Positions 48,250 through 60,600 of a stretch of 64,000 bases of DNA are shown in pieces (the first letter of the stretch is position 1; the number at the start of each line of letters is the position of its first letter). Made by a program: the position numbers and the translations under genes. Under the pieces are notes generated by a model. It saw only the letters and a list, made by a program, of their open reading frames with translations, was not told the origin of the DNA and searched no databases. Source of the DNA: Nageia nagi (taxonomy: Eukaryota > Pinophyta); contig JBITNC010000001.1 in assembly GCA_050084985.1 (NCBI GenBank), positions 58,466,001 to 58,530,000 of the forward strand, given 5' to 3'.

Positions 48250-51200
48250 CATGGCGAGTATCATGAAACTAGTTGTGACTGAGGAGGAAGGGGTAGATGT
48301 TGATTATTTCAATTTAGGAGGACTATTTGGATAGTACTCCTAGTGTCAACTAGATAGAGGTAGAGGTGATGAACCACATGGATACTTGGCATGCTGACCC
48401 TTCAAGGATCCTATTGTAGCACCTAAAATTGAAGGTCAAGGAAAAGGGAAATGCTTGGCATAATCAAAAAGAGATGTTATGTTGGACCAAGGACTTGCAT
48501 ATTATGTGCCCTATGAATCATTTACCTGCCTTGACCTTGCATATGACATTGCATTAGACATAGCCCACAAGGCTATGAAGTGAAAGCTTACAAGGAGTAT
48601 CTAGTAGGGGAGTCAAAATCCAAGTACAAACTTGATATTCTTTTGAACTACTCCCTAGAGACTATCATGCACGCATTTGCAATTCATGCTAACTTGACCT
48701 TCCACATCAAAAAGCAAATTGACCTTAAGTGTGAGAAGGTAAAGTTTTATTAGAATGATCTAGATATGTTAGAATGGATTGATGAAAGGTATGAGGGAAG
48801 GACTACCAAGCTACTATAGAGATATGATATCACCTCCTTCGAGAAGTCATGTGATAGAAAGGTCTTACAAGCATTGGCGATCATTCTTGGGAAGAAAACC
48901 CAGATAGAGGCAAATGAGGTTATGATGATAATGGCCTATAATAACATTGAGGCTCTCATCTGCTATGATTTTCCTTCCTCCATCTCAAATGAGGTAAGTA
49001 AAAATCTATTTAAAATTGAGAAATATGATTTTTGGCACTCCTCATATCTATGGTGGATCAGTGTCCACCAAAATCTAGAGTTCCTCATGGAAGAAGGGCT
49101 TTAGGTCAAATCGGAGACCTTGACTACAACAACCACACCAACCAAATTAAGAGTTTTGATGCTAACAAAATGGTATAGGTCATGCTATGAATTCATAAAG
49201 AAATTATGTGCCTTAATAATGTAGATTTTGATAAGGAGAGATACTCATAAACTACATAAGTCAACCATATGGGAGTTGCAAGGAGGTAACAAAATAGGTT
49301 ACTGGTACTTTTTGAAAAATAAGATTGTTATAATAAGGTATGGTGTTTTGAAAACCCATTTTTCTTGACAAATTTTGTTACCCCCTAATTGTATTTTATA
49401 GAGATGGGAAGATAGATGTGTGCCATAGAGACATAATATGGGTCTAGGGGTAATTTTAAGCCCATTACTAAGATACTAGCTATAGCTAAAAAATTTACAT
49501 TATTAGAGATAGGTTGTAAAGATGAATTAGCTAAATTCCTTGTACAAAATTTTAAATTAGATATGAAATATTTCCCATGGGTATATGATCCACCGAATGA
49601 GGTAACAAAAGTAATAAAATCAAATAAAAAATGCCCAACTTTTTCCCATAAGCCTCAGCCTCACATTGAATATTTTGTAAATCAGTATAAAGATCAAGCT
49701 CAAACATCCCCAAAGTGGGAGTTTGGAATTTTGGATAAGGCCTAGTTAGGCCTCGAGGGTATTAAAAAAAATAGGATATGGGAGGTTAGATGATAAGATT
49801 TTACCTTAAACACAAAGGTTCTAGCCCAGTTGAGGGATGAGTTGGGTTAGGGCCCCAACAAAATTGATTATTTCACAAAATTCAAATTTGAATATACTAC
49901 CAAAGAAAACCACATTGAAAAATAATACTTTTGTGAGTTCTAATATGATAAATATTGGGAATCTTAGTACATGAAGGACCCATTTTTGGAAATAGGGAAA
50001 CCACTTCTAGCCAATTTTCAAGGAATGGTAGTGGGAGATAATCAACCATTAGTGCAGTGAGCAAAAAAGCTGACAAAGAAGAGAGAAGTTGGTGAACCAT
50101 CTAGTTCATAACCATAGAAAAGTAAGAAGGTAACTCAATTTGAGATAGTTATTGCTTCCCAGGAGTTCTCCCTAAAAAGGAGGAGAAGAATTAGAATGCT
50201 AGCATAAGCTCAACAAGCCCTAGAGAAGAAAGAAAAACCAAAAAAAGAAGGCCTAAACCACAAAACCATAGGAATCCAAGAGTACATAGACTCCATCTCC
50301 TTGAATAAGTCATGAACTTATAGAACCAAGCACGGGAGAGATAGAGTTGGTAGATGTCAAAGAAACTCAAAGGCCTCAGAGCACTAACATCATTGTCTAC
50401 CAAGATGCATAGGAAGAAGTAGGGGATGAGATGCAGCAAGGAGGAGGAAATGTACTCGACACGAGTGGTACCATAGCTATCGAAGGTGAAGCAGGTGAGG
50501 AAAGATATGATGATAATGACAAAGACCCCAAAAAGCCAAAAGAATCTAACCCAAAGGATAAGGCACCTAAAGAGAAGAAGACTTTTGAAGAAAAAGAAGA
50601 GGAGAAAACACCAAAAGAGCCTATACAAAACACTTTGACATCTACTTATCATGATCAGGTGCAACCTCACATTCTCTAATTCCCTTTCCCATAGCCTAGC
50701 AAGAGAAAATAAAAAGCATTTTTTCTACTTAGATAGTAAAGCCCATTGATTGGGTGACATTTGTAAATAAACCCCCTATGCTCCTAGAGCACTAGGCTAG
50801 AATTTTAAATAAAGTAACAAAAATGGAAGATATCAAAATTTCCCATATGCCTTTCAAAGAAGGGCAACTAGATACCACCCCCATGACTATAATAAATGTA
50901 CATATGTAGAATGCCCCAACCATAGATCAATCTAGATTTCTTGTAAATACTTCCATGATAACTGAAAAAGCCTCTAATTCATAGAGAATAAGATTGATAA
51001 ATTGAATAAAAAGATAGATTAATACAAAAAGGTTTGCTCCCAAAAGGATAAAATAATAGTTGGATTGCAGAACCAAAATAAGGAATTAATAGAGAAGCTA
51101 GACAAGCAAAAGTTTGAGTTTGAAAAGAATCTAGAATAGGATAAGGCTAAGCTAGAAAGTGTAAAGAAATACATAGAATATCTAAAGGCTTAGGCTACCA

Positions 51201-51600
51201 TGATGGATAAATAGAAAGCTTAGCAAATAGAGGAGTTAGAGATATCAATAGCAATAAGTAAAGTGCTCAATGATGACAAGACAAAGCTACTACAAATTCT
51301 TAAAAAATTTAGAACATCCTTAGTTCAGCAGATAGGAGAGATACTGGTGAGTATTTCAAAGCTACATTTATTGAAAAATCAAATAGAATAGGCTTTATAG
51401 TAGTATATCACTCATACTACTCTGCATAAATTGGCCCTAGCTATACCTAGATCAATAATTGAAAGAATGCAAAGTTGGTGGAAAGCCTTAACAAACAAAT
51501 ATTTGGCCACCATAAATCCAAGGCCAAAGTAGATAATTTTAAGAAGGACCTAGGATATATGTGATTTACAAGATCTGGTGTTTGGCATGGATATTCAAAA
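48250..51600 (+). pseudogene. Element A accessory frame with coiled coil
   Basis: Pieces read in series after integrase: MASIMKLVVTEEEGVDVDYF from 48250; VLQALAIILGKKTQIEANEV and YDFWHSSYLWWISVHQNLEF (48.85-49.1 kb); WEFGILDKA (49.74 kb); a Lys/Glu/Pro-rich stretch at 50431-50679; then a long heptad-like region (50.98-51.35 kb) with QNQNKELIEKLDKQKFEFEK and KLLQILKKFRTSLVQQIGEI. I recognise no family. There is no membrane segment suggesting an envelope protein. Extra frames after integrase are known in Athila and some Tat elements; this one is badly decayed. Confidence 0.5.
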
Positions 51601-52072
51601 ACATCATATGAGGATATAAATTGGTTTTGTAAATAAATTCTTTCATTCTTTAATTGAATGAAAGGCTCTCAAATTATGGGAAGAACAAAATGTATAGGGT
51701 AGTACCAACTGATGGGTGGAAAATACTATACAATTTTTGGAACAATCTTTTCTAAGAAACAAATATCATATCTATAGGAAATAAGTGATCTAGCTCAAGA
51801 GGCAAACTCAATATTTCTATACACTATAAGACTAAAAATATGCTAATAGGTTTTAGAGCTAATATAGTTAAACTGCAAGCATGTCTTGTTTTCTCACAGA
51901 TAGATAATTAGGATTTGAAATATTTATATAATAAAATCCAATCTTTGCTTACTCTATAATTATTTCCACCACTAGAAACTTTGACAAAAGATTCATCAAG
52001 GTAGGCAAGTGGGAGTAGCAAATAAGGGTTCGATTCTTTAATAGGTTGAAACCTCAAGAGCTCCCAGAAGAC
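51601..52072 (+). other. 3' untranslated part of element A
   Basis: AT-rich and non-coding as far as I can see, ending at the 3' LTR. Confidence 0.45.
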
Positions 52073-53930
52073 TATTATTCTTTCATAATCACACTCTAAA
52101 AATAGGGTAACATTCTAATATTCTTTCATTCCTTTCAAATAAATTTATTCTTAATTCCCATTTCTTGTTTCCCTTTCATACTTTTGTAAATATTGGAAAA
52201 GGTGTATGTTATTTGTATTTAGTCAATTGTATCAAAATTTGGTTAAGTCTAGGGAAGTCTAAATGTTGTTAATGTATATGGATCTTAAACAATTTGTTTG
52301 GTAACATAATTGCTATTTTCTTCAAAAGTGGATGTTGTCATGTAAATAAATCCTGAAGGTTGATCATAGCTCATTCGAGTATTTTTCGATAATTGTACAT
52401 AGGTTTGAGGTCATAAGATATTGTCAATATGTCTAAGTCATGTCTAGGAAGTAGTGTAGCATGTCCAAGAAATGGCATAACATGTAAGGGAAGTAAATGT
52501 TTAAGTCTAGATTTGGGTATTGTATAAGTCTAAGTCTTTCTAGGGAATATTATAAATATGAGTCACTATCAAGTCAAAGTTACCAACAAGTAATATCTTA
52601 AACCTGTGGATTTTTGTAGAAAGGAGTTCTACCCTATGTCCAAAATTAGTGGGAGATATTTTAGATAGCCATCCTCCAAAGCTCATCATTTTGAGTGATG
52701 ATGTCACATATTTTGTTAAAAATTAGTGGGTGCTAAGATAACTCATTAGCGAGTACTATATAGGAAGCAAACAGTGAGAGATATTTTAGGTAGCTCATCC
52801 TCAAGAGCCCATCAATTTTGAATAATGACATCATACTTTTTACTAAAAATCAATGGGCAATAAAGAAAGTCCTAGTGAGCAATAAACCCCACCAAGAATA
52901 AATAAGACCTACTATACTAAAAAAGGGATAGTGAGCTAAAGAGAATGCCCAAGTCCACTTAATTATGAGTGTTTAACCCTTCAGGCTCTATCAATGTGTC
53001 AAATACAACTCATTTCCACATGATAGTAGAATTTCTTCCTTACATTTCACTAATACACTTATTGTTACCCTCATAATTCCTTGCAACCTGAATCCACAAT
53101 GACTGCCATAAATGGTTGCATAAAGTTAGATAACTACTGACAAAGCATAGAGACAAATCATACTAATCAAGCCAATAGGCCATACCTTTTCAATAAGCTC
53201 CAGTTGCAATAGGATACATTCAATAACATATTTGAGAGATTACAACTAAGAGAGTACACCAAATTAGGGTTTACAAATTCCTAAACTTTGATGCTAATTG
53301 TACTTAGTCACTATGCAATCTAGCATAATTGTAATTAGATATTGTACAATTATAAATAGTTTTCTTTATTTTGTTCTTAATCAATAGGATAGGTAAGGGA
53401 AGTAATGATGGACAACCACCCAATTCTAAAGTTGTACACATAAATATTGTACTATTTAGGTCCAAAAGGTTGAACATTCTAGTGAATTTGCTGAGTGTAT
53501 GAAATGCTTTCATGTGTGATAATACAATGCAATGATGCTTTCCCCTTCACAGTTCATGGCTATTTATTATATTTTGTAAATGTTATGTATGAAGTATTAT
53601 CTTAAGTTGTGGCTATGTATTGTGATTACAAGACCCCAAGAGTAAGGCTATGGATTGTTTCCTGAGTAGTGATGCCTGAACAAGCTAGATTTATTTTACT
53701 CTGTATTTTGCTTATTTATCTCTTTCCTATTACTCTTGTCTCTTTATCTTTTTCTAGTTACTTTTAAACTTTACAATAGATAGGAACTGGCCTATAATCT
53801 AGAGATTGACCAAAAACCTCCAACAAGCGTACTATCCCACTACTTTTTTCTCTTTCATGGACCCTATTGTTACAAGTAATGGAGAACTAGACCAAACCAA
53901 ACCCTTAAGGTTACATTATACTAATCAACA
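52073..53930 (+). repeat. Element A 3' LTR
   Basis: Direct repeat of 23312-25365; shared landmarks include TTTCATAATCACACTCTAAA, GGTTTGAGGTCATAAGATA and CCAAACCCTTAAGGTTA. The clear divergence between the copies indicates considerable age. No clean polypurine tract is visible just upstream; GTGGGAGTAGCAAATAAGGG near 52.01 kb is the nearest purine-rich stretch. Confidence 0.82.
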
Positions 53931-53935
53931 ATTGG

Positions 53936-54007
53936 GTGAATTTTTGATGATTCTATAAGTTTTTTCTTTATGATAAAGTAATTAAAACTTCATTTTGGTA
54001 TCAGAGC
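53936..54007 (+). repeat. Element D 5' LTR, second part, and primer binding site
   Basis: GTGAATTTTTGATGATTC through CTTCA (53992) matches the last part of the 3' LTR. TGGTATCAGAGC at 53996-54007 is the standard copia primer site complementary to the 3' end of initiator tRNA-Met, three bases after the LTR. Unlike much of D, the primer site has not decayed. Confidence 0.88.
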
Positions 54008-54117
54008 AAGTAGACCCAGATTGAGTTTTGTTGGGTTTTAAAAAATGTGAGTATTTTACAAAAAGGTTTGGAAAGAATCTCTTTTGTAGATTCAAGTTGT
54101 GTTGAAGACATGCTATC

Positions 54118-57100
54118 ATGGTAAATAACTCAAACTCAATACCAATATTAGAATTTGAAATATCAGATTATGAATATTGGAGCATCTGGATGATGACTCT
54201 CTTGGAAGGAAATGACTTGTGGGACATTATTGAAGATGGATACAAAGAGCTAGACTATTGAAGTGTTTTAGGTGAAGATGCAAAGGAGACCAAAGAGAAG
54301 AAGAAGAAGAATTTCTTGGGTTTGTCACATATCTAGGCTACTCTTGATAAGAGCATTTTTACAAGAATTTTGGCCCACAAAATTGTTATCAATGCTTAGA
54401 AAGCCTTGAAAGAGGGCTACCAAGGAAGTGTCAAAGTGGAGATGAAGCTTCAAACCCTTAGAAGAGATTTTGAGAATCTCACACAATATGAAAATGAGAG
54501 CATGGGTGGTTATTGTGTAAGGGTGAAGGCTATAGTGAAAAAAATGGCCATACTTGGTGATGATTTGGATAAAAGCCTTGGTAATTAAAAAAATCTTGAG
54601 GAATTTATTGCCAAAATGGGACAATGTGGCTCTTGTAATTGAAGAAATTAAAGATCTTTCCACTATCAAGTTTGATCAATTGGTTGGATCTCTCACATCT
54701 TATGAAGAGAGATTTTTGAGAAGGTCCAATATTGGAACAAGTGAAGAACAAGCATTCTAACTAGAGAGAATGAAATACTAGTTGAAAAGGTCAAGGTTGA
54801 GGCTCTAAAGGTAGAGGTTGGAATGAAAAAGGAGGAGGAGGAGGAGGCTCTTCTAAAAGAGGAAGAGGAAGAGATCAGATTTTGTATGGTGACCAAGCCA
54901 ATAGTGTAAGTGCAAGTACTAGAGGAGGATATAGTATAAGAGGTAGAGGAAGAGATAAGAGAAATGTCCAATGCTATTATTGTAACAAATTTGGCCAATT
55001 TGAGAGAGTGTAGGCTAAAACAAGCCTCTCAAAATAGTATATCAATGAATTATGAGGAAGAATATTCCTATGAATATTATGAGAAGAATATTCCTATGAA
55101 GAAGATGTCTTATTTTATTTTTATTGTTCAAGAGGAGAATCATGGAGCTAAAAAACCTTCTTTCAAAAGAAGAAGAGGATGAAACTTGGGTTCTTGATAG
55201 TGGTTTTTAACACCACATGACTAAAAAGTAGGAGCTTTTATCATCTCTTGATCATTCCTTTAGTTCCAACATCAAACTTGGGGATGAAAAACTCTTAGAG
55301 GTGATTGCAAAGGGGGACATGGTGGTTCCTACTAAGAAAGATAGTATAAATTGGTTTTTGAAGATAAAATGTGCAAGATCTATGATAAGAATAAAGGTAG
55401 AAGGTTGGTCACCATAGTAAAAATGAATTAAAATAGCCTTTTTCCCATAATATTTATGGAGCAAGGGGGAGGTTTTGCTTGTGTGAGCATTGATGATAGT
55501 GCTAATTTATGGCATTTGAAGTTTGGACATTTGAATTTTCAAAGTTTAAAACTGTTGTCTCCACTTATTTATGGTTTTTTGAAGGTCCAAGATACCAATA
55601 AAGTGTGTGAAGGGTGTGCTGTTGGAAAGCATGCAAAGGGGCATTTTCCAAAGAATGAAGCATGGAGGGCCCAATCTCTTCTATGATTGGTGCATAGTGA
55701 TCTTTGTGGACCAATGCAAACATAAATTATGGGTAAAGCTTCTTATTTTCTCACCTTTATTGATGATTTTTCTAGATATTGTTGGGTGTTCTTTCTTAGA
55801 CACAAAGATGAGGCATTTGAGTGCTTCAAGACTTTTAAAGATAGTGTTGAGAACAAAAGTGGGAATACAATTAAGTGTTTAAGAATTGATCATGGTGGTG
55901 AGTTTTGATCTAATAATTTCTTGAAGTTTTGTAGAGATTCCAACATTAAGAGGTAATTGACTTCACCATACACACCCCAACAAAATGAAGTGGATGAAAG
56001 AAAGAATCATACTTTGGTAGAGATGGCAAGGTGTATGATGCACACAAAAGGTTTGAGTAATTTTTATTGGTATAAAGCTATCAGTATTGCTCTTTATATT
56101 TTAAATAGGATTCATACAAGGAGTTTGTACAATATTACTCCTTATGAGAGTTAGCTTGGAAAGAAGCCAAGTGTGAAACATTTTAAAGTTTTTGGCTATC
56201 TTGCTTATGTTCATGTGAATGATGAGCATATAAAAAGCTTGATGCTAAGAGTGAGAAGTGTATTTTTATTAGCTATAGTGAACACTCCAAAGATTATAGA
56301 TTTTTTAATCCAATTTCTCACAAAGTTGTGGTGTTTAGAGATGCCATTTTTTAATCCAATTTTCCATAATTAATTTCAGCCTAGATTTGATCCCCCTTCA
56401 AAATTGGGGTCTTATAGTGCATCTTAAAGTCCAAAACATGGTTCTTATTCATTTCCATCACCAATTTCAAGTGTAAATCAGTCAATAAAGGTAAAATAGT
56501 GTTAAAATATCATCCCTCTTCTCAAATGTTGGACTAAAAGTTTTCAAGAAGGTTGACAAGAGTCAACACAAGGAGCTTGATGCTACTTTGCAAAGGTTGG
56601 AAAATTTTCAAATGTTAAGAGATAAAGACAATGGTGATCTCAAAGGTGATGTGGTAAATTAGATTTTAAAGGCTTCTACTCCAAATGCTCATGTTTCTAG
56701 TTCTTCTAAAGTTACTAAATTTGATGATTTTGAGCCTTCTTGTTTTGAATCAAGCATGTTCTAATAAAGTGTGGATGAAGGATATGAATGAAGTGATTTA
56801 TTCCATTGTTCAAGAATGATACATGGGATTTATGTGAGCTTACCCAAAATAGTAAATGCATTGGATGTAAATGGATCTACAAGATCAAGAGAAATAGTAA
56901 TGGATTCCATTGAAAGGTACAAAGTACAATTGGTTGCAAAAGGGTTCACACAAAAGTATGGTATATATTATGAGGGACTTTTGCTCCTATTGTAAGGCAA
57001 GAAACAATATGGTTGGTGATTTCATTGATTTCCAAAGCATTTAAATGTGCATCACATGGATGTGAAGAGTGCATTCCTTAATGGCTATCTTAAAGAATAA

Positions 57101-57740
57101 GTATATGTGGCACAATCTCAAGGTTTTGAGGTTTAAGGAAAAGAAGATCAAGTTTATATATTGAAAAAGGCATTATATGGGCTAGAGTAAGCTCCAAGAG
57201 CTTGGTACATAAGAATCAATAACTACTTTCTCAAATGTGGTTTCCAAAGAAGCAAGAGTGAGCATACTTTGTACTACAAGAAGCAAGGTATTGAAAGTCT
57301 ACTTGTTTCCTTGTATGTAGATGATTTTTTATTCATGGAAAGTAGTTCTAAATTATGTGATCATTTTAAAGTTGAATGAAAAAGGAATTTGATATGACTG
57401 ATCTTGATTTGATGAGTTACTTCTTAGGCATGGAAGTACATCAAACACATGATGAGATATTTCTTTGCCAAGCCAAATATGCTAGAGAGATGTTGAAAAA
57501 GTTTGACACGAGTGAATGCAAACCTATAGCTACTCCAATTGCACATGGAAAGATTTTGTATTTGAGTGATGGGGCTGAAAAAGTAAATAAAACATAGTAT
57601 AAGAGCATTTTGAGGAGTTTTATGTTCCTTTGTAACATAAGGTTGGATATATCCTATGTTGTATCACTTTGTTCTAGGTACATGGCTAATCCTTTTGCTT
57701 ACATAGATGAGAGATCTAATTGTCATCCCTCTCACCATCA
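54118..57740 (+). pseudogene. Element D gag-pol
   Basis: Starting ATG at 54118, gag reads ISDYEYWSIWMMTLLEGNDL and continues to a decayed knuckle (VQCYYCNKFGQFE, histidine lost) near 54.97 kb. The protease active site TWVLDSG is at about 55.19 kb. The GAG pre-integrase HHCC module (LWHLKFGHLNFQ, CEGCAVGKHAKG) is at 55.5-55.65 kb. The integrase core is at 55.69-56.2 kb (LCGPM, RIDHGGEF, PYTPQQNEVDERKN). RT ends with SLYVDDFLF near 57.32 kb and MTDLDLMSYFLGMEV. After SRYMANPF (about 57.69 kb) the frame runs into the 3' LTR, so RNase H is missing. Many stops. Confidence 0.88.
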
Positions 57741-57750
57741 AGGGATATTA

Positions 57751-58259
57751 TGTTGCAAATAGAATTTTATAGGATCCAAAATTCAAGCTCAACAAGTCAA
57801 ATTTCACACTTACTAAAAAAATGTAGCCCCCCACCATATTTGGAGATGAAATACTTCTATGTTTGGGAAACACTCTCTTTTTTTACATAAATGCATACAC
57901 CCACTGCATTTTAGCTTGTCAATTCTAGGCAATTTTGGGTGACCTACCAAGTATTTTTTCCTAATTTTCTCATACCTTCTAGTTTGTTTTGATTACTATT
58001 TTCAACTGTTTAGCTAGGGCATGTATAAATAAGTGTTCTCAACTCATTTTTGGGTTGGATTGTTGAATCATTGGTGTAACTTGTAAATTGCACCTTGTAC
58101 TTGTAAAGAAAATTATTTGATAAAATTTCACGTAAAAATTCCACTATAGTTTCCATATATGTGTCAATTTTCAAATTGTGTACTACAATTGTAAATGTTG
58201 GGTGAATGTTTAGTGATTCTATAAGTTTTTTTATTTATGATAGAGTAATTAAAAATTTA
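57751..58259 (+). repeat. Element D 3' LTR
   Basis: 509 bp from TGTTGCAAATAG to TTTA, followed directly by the target duplication GTTAA (58260-58264). The decayed tract AAGGGATATTA just before it is the likely polypurine tract. Confidence 0.87.
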
Positions 58260-58264
58260 GTTAA

Positions 58265-59312
58265 CATAAATGATGATTGTATATGATAAGCTCAAGAAAA
58301 ATATATCTCATTTATTAAAGTGCATTTATTTTCATTATCATATGGTTATTGTTGCTTATCCATAAAAAATGGCATTCTTCTTGCTAATTCATATCATGTT
58401 TTCAAAAAACATTACATATAATGCTTTGCTTTTCATGAATGTTGCAAATGAATTTGTTTCCATTTCATAAATATGCTTTCATATCATAACTTATCATATT
58501 TTGCTACAAAATATTTTGTATAACATTTACTTATAAAATATCACGTGTCATACATATTTGTAATGCTCTTATATAATGCTTATCATAATTTATGCTTATC
58601 AAATAATATCGTAAAAGTGCTTAACATAAATGGTGTTTATCATATAAAATCATATTAAAAGTCAAAAGTGTTTTTCATATCATATTATTCCTCTTATGAT
58701 AGGCCTCCTTTATAAGGAAGGGCCACTCTTATCATTTGATGCCTTTGTAAGAAAGGTTCACTCTTATCATTTGACACCTTTGTAAGGAAGGGTAACTCTT
58801 ATCATTTGATGCCTTTGCAAGAAAGGGCCACTCTTATCATTTGACACCTTTTTAAGGAAGGGTCATTCTTATCATTTGGTGCCTTTGCAAGGAAGGGCCA
58901 TACTTATCAAAAATCCATGACCATATGGTGGCTTGGGAATCCATGTTGATCATTTAAATTGGAAATCTATCTTCATACTCTTTTTATGTAAGTCACCAAG
59001 GATAGGTTTAATATGTTATCATTTACATACTTTTTATTTTATGTTTTTTAACATTTGTATTGATATATCTTGCACAAAAGTATTTCTTTTCTAAGCTCGT
59101 TTCAAGTTCCTTTATCTTTGCCTTAGATTGCTCCTATGAAGAGAGAAGCCAAAGAGGGGGCATAATATATGTGAAAAATTGAGGCATCCAAAGTATCCAC
59201 TGTGAGATAACTTTTTAGGGAGTATTTTCTTATTTTTATTTTTATAATTTGAATTTATGCTTTGATTTTATTTTATCCCAAAAGTATTAAATCATATTCA
59301 AATTGGGACATA
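58265..59312. repeat. Element C 3' internal part with a 35-bp tandem repeat
   Basis: From about 58705 to 58915 six imperfect units of CCTTTGTAAGGAAGGG plus CACTCTTATCATTTGATG occur. Near 59140-59160 GAGAGAAGCCAAAGAGGGGG is a good polypurine tract, but it lies 150 bases before the LTR start and is followed by TGTGAAAAATTG; it may be a relic of another element. The rest shows no coding potential. Confidence 0.6.
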
Positions 59313-60026
59313 TGTTAACACCTAAAAAGGAAATTTAATTTAATTAAAATACCCTTTTAGGTACTTGAAATGATTTCTTTATTTATTTAAATAAATACAC
59401 TTATCACCATGCATTCTCATCTACCTTTATGTTTTATGATAATACGGTTGGTCCGACATCACAATAAGCCTAAGGAGGAGCCTTAGCACTAGACTATTAC
59501 CTATAAAGGTGGATGGATTGTACATAAGAAATTATGACATGATCTTGAATCCTTTATAGGTGTCAATTGCTTATTTCATTTTGATTGGTATTTCTTAATA
59601 CCACCTATCATATCTAGATTTTATAATACATTGAGCTCTACATTCCTATGATCTTTTCCATCAATTTACGTATGATATTTTGAGTTTTCAAGGAATGATA
59701 ATGACATCAAGCGAAAAGGTGAGGTAATCTAGAAAGGTAATTAAGTGGCACTATTGGGATCCTAGCATTGTCATTAGGTTGAGGTAGATTGGTGGCTCTA
59801 TTCTTTGAGGAAGCTTATCATTCATCTCCTTTCAATTAAATATCACCTTTGTTCATCATGAAGGTGAAGTACAAGTTTGTATCTTTTCTAAATCTAGTTT
59901 GATAGGTCAAGGTCAATTATATCATTATCATCTTTCATGTAATCAATATTTATTATTATTTTATGGTTAATTGATTAAATTGAATATATTTAAATAAACT
60001 TAATTATTACTATTTTGGTTATAACA
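59313..60026 (+). repeat. Element C 3' LTR
   Basis: 714 bp, TGTTAACACC to TTATAACA, followed by CCTTG (60027-60031), which equals the five bases before the 5' LTR. The ends keep the TGTTA/TAACA inverted repeat. Confidence 0.78.
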
Positions 60027-60031
60027 CCTTG

Positions 60032-60600
60032 AAATGGCAAGTTGGTTAAGTGAGCTATGTCTTTAGGGTTGAAGGAGAAATTAAAATTGTTCTTGTATGC
60101 CATAGTCATTAAATTGGTATTGATATTTTATCTTTTGAGAATATTATCCAATGGCACATTCTTAGTATGAATCTCGAGCATATAGATCAACCTATTTAAA
60201 CATGATTGGTACACCCAATTTTCTCTTGATTCATCCATTTGATCCAATAGAGGAATCAAATCATTGATTGGGTGAGACTTGAAGTTAATACCCTTTTTCC
60301 TACCTCTATATCCATTGTAGCTACTTGCCATTGCCTAATTACTTGATTTGATAATCCCTTTTGATTATGTACTTAACCCTCAATCTATATTCTATAGTTA
60401 ATACTTTCCTCTTTGTAGATAGCTCTACATTATAATAAATTGAATTCAATAATAGAAAGATTATATATATATATGTGGAATTAATGGAAGAATAGATTCA
60501 AACATGTGGCATCATCAAATTTTTGTAGTTGTAGGTAACAGTTATACCTCAATTGCATCAAAATGCATTCAGGATAGATGCACTTAGAATACAACCAGAC
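60032..60600 (-). other. Right flank of element C with a short minus-strand frame
   Basis: A 67-residue minus-strand frame (60128-60331) contains PINDLIPLLDQMDESRENWV and is not recognised. The flank would join 13194 if element C were removed. The remainder is AT-rich. Confidence 0.35.

Larger units (their letters stand above)
23312..53930 (+). mobile_element. Element A: Ty3 retrotransposon nested in the LTR of D
   Basis: LTRs 23312-25365 and 52073-53930 begin TGTTATTC (G changed to A in the right copy) and end ATCAACA (ATCAATA in the left copy). The uninterrupted 3' LTR of D shows the target was GTTGG. The left duplication is now GTTAG (23307-23311) and the right is ATTGG (53931-53935), one change each. 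Internal order is gag, protease, an RNase H, RT, Ty3 RNase H, integrase, and an accessory coiled-coil frame. The composite at 31066-47518 splits the integrase. Confidence 0.85.
22838..58259 (+). mobile_element. Element D: Ty1/copia retrotransposon nested in C
   Basis: The 5' LTR (22838-23311 plus 53936-53992) and 3' LTR (57751-58259) both start TGTTG(T/C)AAATAG. GTTAA occurs immediately outside both ends (22833-22837 and 58260-58264), a perfect 5-bp target duplication. The primer site TGGTATCAGAGC at 53996-54007 follows the 5' LTR. Gag, protease, integrase and RT follow in copia order. Element A was later inserted into the 5' LTR. The final CA of the 3' LTR has decayed to TA. Confidence 0.88.
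13200..60026 (+). mobile_element. Element C: outermost nested Ty3 retrotransposon, gag only
   Basis: Two LTR copies of about 710 bp start TGTTAACACC at 13200 and 59313. The right copy ends GGTTATAACA at 60026. CCTTG lies just before the left copy (13195-13199) and just after the right copy (60027-60031), while the inner flanks do not match each other. This marks one element with a 5-bp target duplication, not two solo LTRs. Between the LTRs, after removing the nested copia D and the copia rearrangement, only gag is recognisable. No RT or integrase belonging to C is seen, so it was probably non-autonomous or lost pol. Confidence 0.75.

Noticed and set aside
50191-50670. A 159-residue minus-strand hydrophobic open frame
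   Set aside because: It is antisense to the Lys/Glu-rich accessory frame of element A; complementary codons create the apparent Phe/Leu-rich membrane protein.
59140-59170. Polypurine tract suggesting that the 3' LTR of element C starts near 59170
   Set aside because: The 5' LTR does not contain the extra sequence, and the target duplication supports a start at 59313.
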